NCBI GenBank assembly: GCA_937924555.1
Contig: CALDSN010000235.1
Coordinates: 1-6,404 of the forward strand
Reading direction: 5' to 3'
Origin: an uncultured bacterium
GTDB lineage: Bacteria; Cloacimonadota; Cloacimonadia; Cloacimonadales; Cloacimonadaceae
Length of the DNA: 6,404 nt
Notes under the pieces: model-generated
The model's database searches: none
Seen by the model: the letters and a program-made list of their open reading frames with translations, nothing else
What the model was told of the DNA's origin: nothing
Position numbers and translations under genes: made by a program
Part shown: in pieces, positions 1-5,745 of the stretch
How the letters are laid out: every line of letters begins with the position of its first letter
How positions within the stretch are numbered: position 1 is the first letter of the stretch

Positions 1-47
1 ACGAGATCTGATCGTGACTGGAGTTCAGACGTGTGCTCTTCCGATCT
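1..47. other. Illumina TruSeq indexed adapter left on the contig end (artefact)
   Basis: Bases 1-7 match the end of the P7 flow-cell sequence, bases 8-13 (CTGATC) match a TruSeq 6-base index (the reverse complement of index GATCAG), and bases 14-47 match the standard TruSeq read-2 primer site ending in CTTCCGATCT. This is library-construction sequence and not genomic DNA. The biological sequence becomes recognisable at about position 55, where it matches the internal repeats of the following gene; bases 48-54 match neither. Any open frame through this stretch is meaningless. Confidence 0.97.
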
Positions 48-56
48 CATCGCTGA

Positions 57-650
57 CTTGTGGCTACTTTAACATCAGCGGCTAACTGGTTTGGGACAGA
101 GAGCCTTAGTTTCACAGTCAGCGATGGCTCATTGACAGCCAGTGCCTCTACGAATGTTATTGTTACTCCGGTCAATGACCCTCCCACTATATCGTTACCG
201 GCATCATTCACCTTTGCAGAGGATGGGAGCATAAGCATCAATATGGCTAATTATGCGAGTGATGTGGATAGTGCAACCTTGACCCTTACTGCGTCTGGTA
301 ACACACATGTAAGCGTATCCATAAACGGCATGATGGTAAGCTTGGGAGCAGAAGCTGATTGGAGCGGAACGGAGGCAATTACCTTTACCGTTAATGATAA
401 CGTATCGAGAGACTGTTTAACAGAAAGGGCTACCGATAATGGGCAATCTCGCTTGATTGCTTCTGCAACAACAAACATCATCGTGAGTCCGGTTAATGAA
501 GCACCCTCAATTACATTACCATCATCCTTCACCTTTGCCGAGGATGCCAACCTTGTGGTTAACATGGCAAGCCTGGTTAGCGATGTGGACAGCCCAAATC
601 TGACAATCACCGCACAGAACAGTGCACATGTGTCTGTAGCCATGAATGGA
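57..650 (+). repeat. 594-bp tandem repeat unit, copy 1 (partial at contig edge)
   Basis: This unit encodes 198 residues: the end of one B-type cadherin-like module, a whole A module (107 residues) and most of the next B module. It recurs at an exact spacing of 594 bp. Bases 147-638 are identical to 741-1232 (492 bp without a difference by eye). Differences are confined to the first 90 bases and to the GCC/ACA codon at 639-641 versus 1233-1235. Confidence 0.95.
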
Positions 651-2210
651 CTTGTGGCTACTTTAACATCTACGGCTAACTGGTTTGGGACAGAGAACCT
701 CAGTTTCACGGTAAGCGATGGCTCATTGACCGCCAGTGCTTCTACGAATGTTATTGTTACTCCGGTCAATGACCCTCCCACTATATCGTTACCGGCATCA
801 TTCACCTTTGCAGAGGATGGGAGCATAAGCATCAATATGGCTAATTATGCGAGTGATGTGGATAGTGCAACCTTGACCCTTACTGCGTCTGGTAACACAC
901 ATGTAAGCGTATCCATAAACGGCATGATGGTAAGCTTGGGAGCAGAAGCTGATTGGAGCGGAACGGAGGCAATTACCTTTACCGTTAATGATAACGTATC
1001 GAGAGACTGTTTAACAGAAAGGGCTACCGATAATGGGCAATCTCGCTTGATTGCTTCTGCAACAACAAACATCATCGTGAGTCCGGTTAATGAAGCACCC
1101 TCAATTACATTACCATCATCCTTCACCTTTGCCGAGGATGCCAACCTTGTGGTTAACATGGCAAGCCTGGTTAGCGATGTGGACAGCCCAAATCTGACAA
1201 TCACCGCACAGAACAGTGCACATGTGTCTGTAACAATGAATGGACTTGTGGCTACTTTAACAACTACGGCTAACTGGTTTGGGACAGAGAACCTCAGTTT
1301 CACAGTCAGCGATGGCTCATTGACAGCCAGTGCTTCTACGAGCGTGGAGGTTACTACAGAAAATGATGCTCCTAGTATCAGTCTACTTCCATTATATCAA
1401 TTCATGGAAGATGAGACCCTAATGCTGGATTTATCGGATTGCATAAGCGATGTTGATTCGCAAGATCTCAGTTTAGCTGTTAGCGGTAATGGATTTACTC
1501 ACTGCACAGTTGACGGTTATACCTTGCTGTTTAGTGCTGATCCAAACTGGTTCGGTTCGGAACAGTTAACAGTCACCGTAAGTGATAGCCGAACCCGCCT
1601 AAGCAGTTCCACCATCACAACAATTCTGGTCGAACCCGTAAATGATCCACCTCAAATTGTTTCCTACAATCCTGCCACTAGCGAGATAGAAGCCCTTGCT
1701 AACAGTAGTGTTAGCTTTACTGTGGAAGCCACGGATATCGACAGTCAGCTTAGTTATCATTGGTTTGTTAATGGCGAGGAACTTAGCGATAGCTCCTCTT
1801 CCTGCAGCTACTTCTTTTCACAATCCGGGACCTATGCCGTATCGGTAAAAGTTGCGGATGAAGGTGTGGAGCTTATGCACGAGTGGTCAGTTTTGGTGCC
1901 GGTAGGAGTGGATGATCCTGAATTATGCCCGACCACCACACAGTTGTATCCCATATACCCCAATCCCTTCTCCGAACAAAGTACCATCAGTTTCAGCCTC
2001 AAGGAAGCGGCTTATACCACTATTCAAGTGTATAACGCCAAGGGTCAACTGATAAAGACCTTGTGCGACTCCCAACAAACTGCAGCACAGCACAAGCTAT
2101 GCTGGGATGGAAAGGACGACAGCGGACAAAGCGTGGCAAGCGGAGTGTATTATGTCCGCATGCAGTGTTTCGGCGATCTGTATATGGTTAAAGCCTTGTT
2201 GATAAAGTAA
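57..2210 (+). CDS. Cadherin-like tandem-repeat surface/secreted protein with C-terminal sorting (FlgD-Ig-like) domain, 5' partial
   Basis: This is the C-terminal part (about 717 residues) of a large extracellular protein; the true start lies left of the window. The GTG at 60 is a valine inside a repeat and not a start. Domains in order: the tail of a B-type module (57-167), A1 (168-488), B1 (489-761), A2 (762-1082), B2 (1083-1355), a divergent module C (1356-1634), a PKD/Ig-like domain (about 1635-1910), and an 88-residue C-terminal domain beginning near 1944. The modules carry tandem cadherin-like hallmarks: PVNDPP or PVNEAP linkers, FTFAED, DVDS, and WFGTE followed by FTVSDG, with acidic residues suited to calcium binding. 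The C-terminal domain has YPNPF (1956-1970), WDGKDDSG and SGVYYVRM, and ends KALLIK. This resembles the T9SS type A sorting/FlgD Ig-like domains common on secreted FCB-group proteins. Adhesion or a cell-surface role is inferred; the export route is not shown by the sequence. A terminator follows 24 nt after the TAA. Confidence 0.9.
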   Translation, partial: LVATLTSAANWFGTESLSFTVSDGSLTASASTNVIVTPVNDPPTISLPASFTFAEDGSISINMANYASDVDSATLTLTASGNTHVSVSINGMMVSLGAEADWSGTEAITFTVNDNVSRDCLTERATDNGQSRLIASATTNIIVSPVNEAPSITLPSSFTFAEDANLVVNMASLVSDVDSPNLTITAQNSAHVSVAMNGLVATLTSTANWFGTENLSFTVSDGSLTASASTNVIVTPVNDPPTISLPASFTFAEDGSISINMANYASDVDSATLTLTASGNTHVSVSINGMMVSLGAEADWSGTEAITFTVNDNVSRDCLTERATDNGQSRLIASATTNIIVSPVNEAPSITLPSSFTFAEDANLVVNMASLVSDVDSPNLTITAQNSAHVSVTMNGLVATLTTTANWFGTENLSFTVSDGSLTASASTSVEVTTENDAPSISLLPLYQFMEDETLMLDLSDCISDVDSQDLSLAVSGNGFTHCTVDGYTLLFSADPNWFGSEQLTVTVSDSRTRLSSSTITTILVEPVNDPPQIVSYNPATSEIEALANSSVSFTVEATDIDSQLSYHWFVNGEELSDSSSSCSYFFSQSGTYAVSVKVADEGVELMHEWSVLVPVGVDDPELCPTTTQLYPIYPNPFSEQSTISFSLKEAAYTTIQVYNAKGQLIKTLCDSQQTAAQHKLCWDGKDDSGQSVASGVYYVRMQCFGDLYMVKALLIK
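396..439 (+). repeat. 39-bp in-frame insert flanked by GATAA direct repeats in module A1
   Basis: Module A carries about 13 extra residues (NVSRDCLTERATD) not found in modules B or C. Removing one GATAA-to-GATAA interval (39 bp) restores VNDNGQSRLIASATT, which aligns well with VSDSRTRLSSSTITT of module C. GATAA occurs at 396-400 and 435-439. Inside the insert there are short inverted repeats: TATCG (403-407) with CGATA (434-438), and CTGTT (413-417) with AACAG (419-423). This looks like a small inserted or duplicated element that kept the frame; its origin is inferred. Confidence 0.55.
651..1244 (+). repeat. 594-bp tandem repeat unit, copy 2
   Basis: The second complete unit lies in frame and directly abuts copy 1. 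The two-domain (A+B) unit is the unit of duplication, not the single cadherin-like module, because A and B are clearly diverged from each other while A1/A2 and B1/B2 are nearly identical. Confidence 0.95.
990..1033 (+). repeat. 39-bp in-frame insert flanked by GATAA direct repeats in module A2
   Basis: This is an identical copy of the insert in module A1, displaced by exactly 594 bp. It was therefore carried along when the two-domain unit duplicated, and is not an independent insertion. Confidence 0.55.
1245..1341 (+). repeat. 594-bp tandem repeat unit, copy 3 (first 97 bp only)
   Basis: The start of a third copy matches copies 1 and 2 through the WFGTENLSFTVSDG coding stretch and stops abruptly at about 1341, where the sequence passes into the diverged TEND-linker and module C. 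This marks the right boundary of the duplicated block. Confidence 0.9.
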
Positions 2211-2233
2211 TATCCAACCTTCCCTCTACCCAT

Positions 2234-2262
2234 AAAGGCAGGCTTATGGCCTGCCTTTTTTT
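2234..2262 (+). terminator. Rho-independent terminator after the cadherin-like gene
   Basis: A perfect 7-bp GC-rich stem, GGCAGGC (2237-2243) with GCCTGCC (2249-2255), has a 5-nt loop and is extended by AAA/TTT pairing. It is followed by seven T residues (2256-2262). It begins 24 nt after the stop codon of the upstream gene, so the repeat-protein transcript should end here. Confidence 0.92.
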
Positions 2263-2287
2263 GGTAGATTAACTCTCTCTTGGAGGC

Positions 2288-2352
2288 ATTGCATGATCAT
2301 TGCATGTTTATTACGGACAAAACATGCAATGATTAGGTAATGATTATGCAAT
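2288..2352. repeat. Nested inverted repeats upstream of mscS
   Basis: A perfect 14-bp inverted repeat pairs 2296-2309 with 2320-2333 around a 10-nt loop. A second arm at 2339-2352 can instead pair with 2288-2301, with one mismatch over 14 bp. The ATCATT at 2296-2301 is shared, so the two hairpins would compete. TTGCAT or its complement occurs four times (2289-2294, 2300-2305, 2324-2329, 2346-2351). It has no T-tract, so it is not a simple terminator. It lies about 27 bp before the likely mscS promoter, which would suit an operator or a DNA-level cruciform; function is unknown. Confidence 0.7.
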
Positions 2353-2378
2353 TCAAGCAAGGGGCAAGCTAATGTTCC

Positions 2379-2406
2379 TTGACAAAAAACTATTGTAGTT
2401 TAGCAT
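2379..2406 (+). promoter_or_regulatory. Likely sigma-70-type promoter of mscS
   Basis: A consensus -35 box TTGACA (2379-2384) is followed after 16 nt by TAGCAT (2401-2406), a 4/6 match to TATAAT. Transcription would start near 2413, leaving a leader of about 30 nt with the ribosome site. The -10 box is weak; a second TAGCAT at 2409-2414 and an AT-rich TATATAA further on make its exact position uncertain. Confidence 0.5.
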
Positions 2407-2446
2407 GTTAGCATCGAGCTATATAACACGGAGTAAGGAGTTTAGT

Positions 2447-3250
2447 ATGCCGGATAGCACTATGGTCGATCCCTCTGCCTGGGCGGGAATGGTGGAAAAA
2501 GCAGTTCCCGTAGTAGTCAGCTATGGTTTCAAGTTACTCGCAGCCATTCTTATTTATCTGGTGGGAAAGTGGGTGGCAAAGCTCATCACGGAAATGCTAC
2601 GCAAGCTTATGTTACGTAGCAAAGTAGATGCCTCATTGGTGGGCTTCGTGTGTAACCTGATTTATGCCGTATTGCTTATCTTTGTGGTGATTGCGGCCAT
2701 CGGTAAAATCGGAGTGCAGACCACTTCGTTCATTGCCATTATCGGTGCTGCAGGTTTGGCGGTAGGTATGGCGTTGCAGGGCTCACTGTCCAACTTCGCT
2801 GCCGGGGTGATGCTCATCCTCATGAAGCCCTTCAAGCTTGGAGATACCATCACTGCTGCAGGGGTTACGGGTAAAGTGTACGACATCGGTGTGTTCCACA
2901 GCGCAATTTTAACCAGTGACAACCGTAAGATTATCGTCCCCAATGCCAAGCTCTCAGGCGATTCCATCACCAACTTCACCGCTATGCCGACGCGTAGGGT
3001 GGAGCTTAGCATCGTGGTGCCGGGAAGCACCGATATCGGGATGGTGCGTGAGCTGCTGATAGCTGTAATCGGAACGGAAGATAAAGTGCTACCTGAACCG
3101 AAGCCCTCGGTTACCGTCAGCTCTGCCAATGCTGCGGAGATTAGCCTGGATATATTTGCTCATGTTAACAACGACGATTTGAGCAGCGTGAAGAACTCCC
3201 TGACGGAGAAGATAAAGATAGCTCTTAGTGTAAAGGGGATCTGGGTTTAA
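2447..3250 (+). CDS. mscS: Small-conductance mechanosensitive channel, MscS family
   Basis: This is an inner-membrane channel that opens under membrane tension to release solutes during hypo-osmotic shock, known in the family as a homoheptamer. The protein has 267 residues, counted from the ATG at 2447. That start is preferred because AAGGAG lies 6 nt upstream (2435-2440); an in-frame ATG at 2405 overlaps the predicted -10 region and has no ribosome site. Predicted membrane segments are at about 21-43, 66-87 and 92-127. The third is the Gly/Ala-rich pore helix, with GAAGLAVGMALQGSL around residues 100-114 and SNFAAGVMLI after it. The beta domain follows with KPFKLGD (127-133) and a conserved IIVPN (162-166). 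The protein ends at KGIWV, whereas E. coli MscS (286 residues) continues after KGI into its C-terminal beta-barrel strand, so this copy is slightly short. It is a single gene with its own promoter, convergent with the next. Confidence 0.95.
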   Translation: MPDSTMVDPSAWAGMVEKAVPVVVSYGFKLLAAILIYLVGKWVAKLITEMLRKLMLRSKVDASLVGFVCNLIYAVLLIFVVIAAIGKIGVQTTSFIAIIGAAGLAVGMALQGSLSNFAAGVMLILMKPFKLGDTITAAGVTGKVYDIGVFHSAILTSDNRKIIVPNAKLSGDSITNFTAMPTRRVELSIVVPGSTDIGMVRELLIAVIGTEDKVLPEPKPSVTVSSANAAEISLDIFAHVNNDDLSSVKNSLTEKIKIALSVKGIWV

Positions 3251-4119
3251 ACCCGTCTTGCCCGCAACAGAAACCAAGTTCCCATCACCGCGGTAAGCAC
3301 GTCTTGGATGATGAAGAGGCTCAGGGTGGCAGATACTGCCTGCTCGGCACTGATGCCTGCAGTTTTCAGGAAGTGGATGGCGAAGCTCTCCCTAAGCCCC
3401 AAGCCCGCAAAAGTGATGGGGATGGAGTTTGAGAATTGGGTTAATGCCATGCGGATGGTGCTTTGCCACCATGCAAGCGGGACGAAAGAATTCAGGATTA
3501 ACCAGTATTGTAGATAAGTTACACAATTGGCGGCTATTTGCACGCTCATCATCCGCGGAGCCAGCTTGGCGAAGGGAGCTTGCAGATAGCGCCAGTTTTT
3601 GTTGCTGCCCAGAATGAGATACACAAAGAGGGGCAGCAAGAGGCACAGAAGCAGGATGCCAACTCCCAAAACTCTGTTCAGGTTGGGGTAATAGAGCAGG
3701 GCGGCAATGGCAGCAAGAGTCCAGGTTCCCCAGCTCATATAGCTGCGCTCCAGGGCGGTGCTCCAGAAAGACGCACTGCGGCTGCTGTTGCGAATAAAGA
3801 ATATCTTGCCCATTGCTGCGTGACCACCGGGCATGGCGAAACGCAGGGGTAAGCCAATCATGTAGGAACGGAAGATTTGAGCTTTGTCCACTACGAAGGA
3901 AGGGTTTATCTTAAGTGCGCTGCTCCAGTTGATGATTTGCAACAGGTGACGCAGGATAGTTAGCAGGATAAGCAGCAGTACAAGAGCGGGAGACATCGCC
4001 AGAATGTCACGAAATGCACCGCCGAAATCTATCTTGCCGGCAATGCGCCACAGAATGTATATGCTAATGCCAAGCTTAGCCAGATAGAGAAGGATTTTAC
4101 CGCTGCGATTAAGCTTGAT
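3247..4119 (-). CDS. Lysylphosphatidylglycerol synthase transmembrane / flippase-like family membrane protein
   Basis: This is a multi-pass inner-membrane protein of the PF03706-like family. Members include the flippase half of MprF and uncharacterised proteins linked to lipid or glycan transport; the substrate here is unknown. With the start at 4119 it would have 290 residues. Family features seen are a first hydrophobic helix (about residues 8-27), a second (42-60), the loop GLPLRFAMPGGHAAMGKIFF, the ALERSYMSW segment, several later helices, and the conserved C-terminal PITFAGLGLRES followed by a final helix. The start is unusual. Between an in-frame TAG (4179-4177) and the ATG at 3996 there is no ATG, GTG or TTG, yet the first helix lies there. 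GGGAG (4130-4126) sits 6 nt before an ATC at 4119, which is the best-placed candidate. Starting at ATG 3996 (249 residues) would drop the first helix. It lies 16 nt after the malic enzyme stop, probably co-transcribed and translationally coupled. No terminator separates it from mscS. Confidence 0.8.
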   Translation of the reverse strand: MKLNRSGKILLYLAKLGISIYILWRIAGKIDFGGAFRDILAMSPALVLLLILLTILRHLLQIINWSSALKINPSFVVDKAQIFRSYMIGLPLRFAMPGGHAAMGKIFFIRNSSRSASFWSTALERSYMSWGTWTLAAIAALLYYPNLNRVLGVGILLLCLLLPLFVYLILGSNKNWRYLQAPFAKLAPRMMSVQIAANCVTYLQYWLILNSFVPLAWWQSTIRMALTQFSNSIPITFAGLGLRESFAIHFLKTAGISAEQAVSATLSLFIIQDVLTAVMGTWFLLRARRV

Positions 4120-4135
4120 GATTGGCTCCCGAAAG

Positions 4136-5593
4136 CTATTTACCGAACTTGGCGAGTGTATGCTGCAAGGCTTTGTCTATCAGTTCCTGAGGGGGAGCAG
4201 CGATGAAGCCATCATCCATCATCTTGTGGCAAAGGGCACGGGTGCGGTCGATATCCGTTTTAACCATGGCAAACACCTGCTCACGACTGAGCGGGTTTCT
4301 TGCCACGCCGTCCGCAATTGCCTGCATGGCAACATCGGCTGCTTCGTAGGCAAATACATCCACTTCGTCCATCTTGGGCACGATATCGTCAGGCGTTATA
4401 CCACGGCGTTCGGCGTACGAAGCGAGGGACTTTGCTGCAGCAATAGCCATGTTGTCCGTAATTTTGGAGGCTTGCACGCACAACGCACCCTTCAGGATGC
4501 CGGGGAAACCGCAGGAATTGTTTATTTGGTTCGGGAAATCGCCTCTACCGGTGGCGACAATATAGGCTCCCGCTGCCTTGGCGTCATACGGATATATCTC
4601 GGGAACAGGATTGGCGCAGGTGAACACGATGGACTTCGCAGCCATCTTGCTTATCCACCGTGGTTTGATTGTGTGGGGACCGGGAGTGGAAAGCGCAATC
4701 AGCACATCCGCATTCTGCATGGCATCATCCATGCTGTCTATACACTTGGGGTTGGATACCTTTGCCAAAGCCCACTGTTTGTACTTGCTGGGGTCGTCGG
4801 CAATATCCTTGCGCTTGAGGTGGAGCGCACCCTTGCTGTCAAACATTATCAGCTTGGCGGGATCCATCCCGCTTTGCAATAGGAAGCTGGCAATGGTGGT
4901 GTTGGATGCGCCTGCACCGTATAACACGCAACTGATGTTGCTTAGCTCCTTACCGGCAAGCTTCAAGGCATTTATCATCCCCGCTAAAGTAACACAAGCA
5001 GTGCCTTGGGCATCATCGTGCCACACAGGGATGTCGCAAGCATCGCGGAGTTCGTCCAACACTTGGTAGCAATTGGGTTGGGAGATATCCTCCAGATTAA
5101 CAGCTCCCACGCTTGGTTGGAGCATCTTAACAAAGTCTATAATCTTGCGCGCCTCAGGTTTTCCCGCTTCATCACGGCTGTCCATGCAGAGGGCTATGGC
5201 ATCGCAGGCACCTAGGTACTTCATCAGCATTGCTTTTCCTTCCATAACTCCCAATCCACCGGCTTTACCACAATCTCCATCACCAAGCACACGGGTGGAG
5301 TCGCTTACTACTGCAACAAGGTTGGCTCGGTTGGAGAGAATGAAAGAACTGTGGATATCATCGCGGATAGTGGTGGATACAGCCGACACACCGGGGGTGT
5401 ACCACACATTGAACCAGTTAAAGCCCCAAATGCCGGATTTGGGAAGGGTTTGCATCTTGCCCTTATAGAAGGTATGCATGCTGAGGGAAAGCTGCTTAAG
5501 AAAGCTTGTTTGTGCGGCTGCCACGTCTTGAGCAGCAAAGAGCGAGGCAAACACCTCGGAGAGATTGGCAAGGTCTGTCGATATTTGTTTCAT
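4136..5593 (-). CDS. Malic enzyme (oxaloacetate-decarboxylating malate dehydrogenase)
   Basis: This cytoplasmic enzyme converts L-malate to pyruvate and CO2 with reduction of NAD(P)+. It has 485 residues from ATG 5593, chosen because AAAGG lies 7 nt upstream (5605-5601); a TTG/ATG pair at 5614 and 5611 has no ribosome site. Visible family motifs are WYTPGV with the catalytic Tyr65, VMEGKA with the catalytic Lys120, the metal ligands in NLED (Glu168, Asp169) and WHDDAQGT (Asp193/194), the dinucleotide-binding GAGAS (226-230), CANPVPE (326-332) and NQINNSCGFPGI (355-366). Bacterial single-domain malic enzymes are usually nearer 400 residues. The excess here is an N-terminal region of roughly 60 residues before the Tyr motif and a C-terminal tail after SLASYAERRG. 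No phosphotransacetylase-like domain is fused. NAD versus NADP preference cannot be read from the sequence with confidence; the GAGASN sequence departs from the commoner GAGAAG. It heads a two-gene operon with the flippase-like gene. Confidence 0.95.
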   Translation of the reverse strand: MKQISTDLANLSEVFASLFAAQDVAAAQTSFLKQLSLSMHTFYKGKMQTLPKSGIWGFNWFNVWYTPGVSAVSTTIRDDIHSSFILSNRANLVAVVSDSTRVLGDGDCGKAGGLGVMEGKAMLMKYLGACDAIALCMDSRDEAGKPEARKIIDFVKMLQPSVGAVNLEDISQPNCYQVLDELRDACDIPVWHDDAQGTACVTLAGMINALKLAGKELSNISCVLYGAGASNTTIASFLLQSGMDPAKLIMFDSKGALHLKRKDIADDPSKYKQWALAKVSNPKCIDSMDDAMQNADVLIALSTPGPHTIKPRWISKMAAKSIVFTCANPVPEIYPYDAKAAGAYIVATGRGDFPNQINNSCGFPGILKGALCVQASKITDNMAIAAAKSLASYAERRGITPDDIVPKMDEVDVFAYEAADVAMQAIADGVARNPLSREQVFAMVKTDIDRTRALCHKMMDDGFIAAPPQELIDKALQHTLAKFGK

Positions 5594-5621
5594 TATCCAA
5601 CCTTTGTTCATCAAGATAGGG

Positions 5622-5651
5622 TTATTGCTTTGGGCTGGGTGTTTTTGTCAA
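5622..5651 (-). promoter_or_regulatory. Likely promoter of the malic enzyme operon
   Basis: On the minus strand a consensus TTGACA (5651-5646) is followed 17-18 nt later by GCAATA/CAATAA (5628-5622), a weak -10 match. It lies between the lipoprotein terminator and the malic enzyme start and would give a leader of about 25 nt. The -35 box, and the A-run after it, resemble the one before mscS. Confidence 0.45.
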
Positions 5652-5679
5652 GCGGGGATTAGTAAACCTTTGTTGAGAC

Positions 5680-5713
5680 AAAAAAAACGGGTATCCGAAG
5701 ATACCCGTTTTTT
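5680..5713 (-). terminator. Rho-independent terminator of the lipoprotein gene, UUCG tetraloop
   Basis: A perfect 9-bp stem (5687-5695 with 5700-5708) is flanked by an A-run on one side and a T-run on the other. On the minus strand the loop reads TTCG closed by a C-G pair, the very stable UUCG tetraloop, and the stem is followed by eight T residues. It ends the lipoprotein transcript 33 nt after its stop. On the plus strand the same stem is followed by TTTTTT, so it could work both ways, although no plus-strand gene needs it. Confidence 0.92.
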
Positions 5714-5745
5714 AAGGACTGCGCTAATGTGTTTTTCAGCTTTGC

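Noticed and set aside
251..1303. Long open frames on the minus strand (251-835 and 845-1303) inside the cadherin-like repeats
   Set aside because: They are the antisense of the repeat units, repeat themselves at 594 bp, and encode no recognisable protein; openness follows from the codon pattern of the real gene.
57..1341. CRISPR array or phage-like repeat array
   Set aside because: The repeat is 594 bp, contiguous without spacers, in frame, and encodes cadherin-like modules.
2405..2446. Upstream ATG at 2405 as the start of mscS
   Set aside because: It overlaps the predicted -10 region and lacks a ribosome site; the ATG at 2447 has AAGGAG 6 nt upstream and fits the family N-terminus.
3308..3852. 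Plus-strand frames (3308-3517, 3429-3617, 3538-3852) opposite the flippase-like gene
   Set aside because: They are overlapping frames with no family features, lying opposite a clear multi-pass membrane protein.
4115..4882. 255-codon plus-strand frame opposite the malic enzyme
   Set aside because: The minus strand holds a complete malic enzyme with all motifs; the plus-strand translation shows no domain and no ribosome site.
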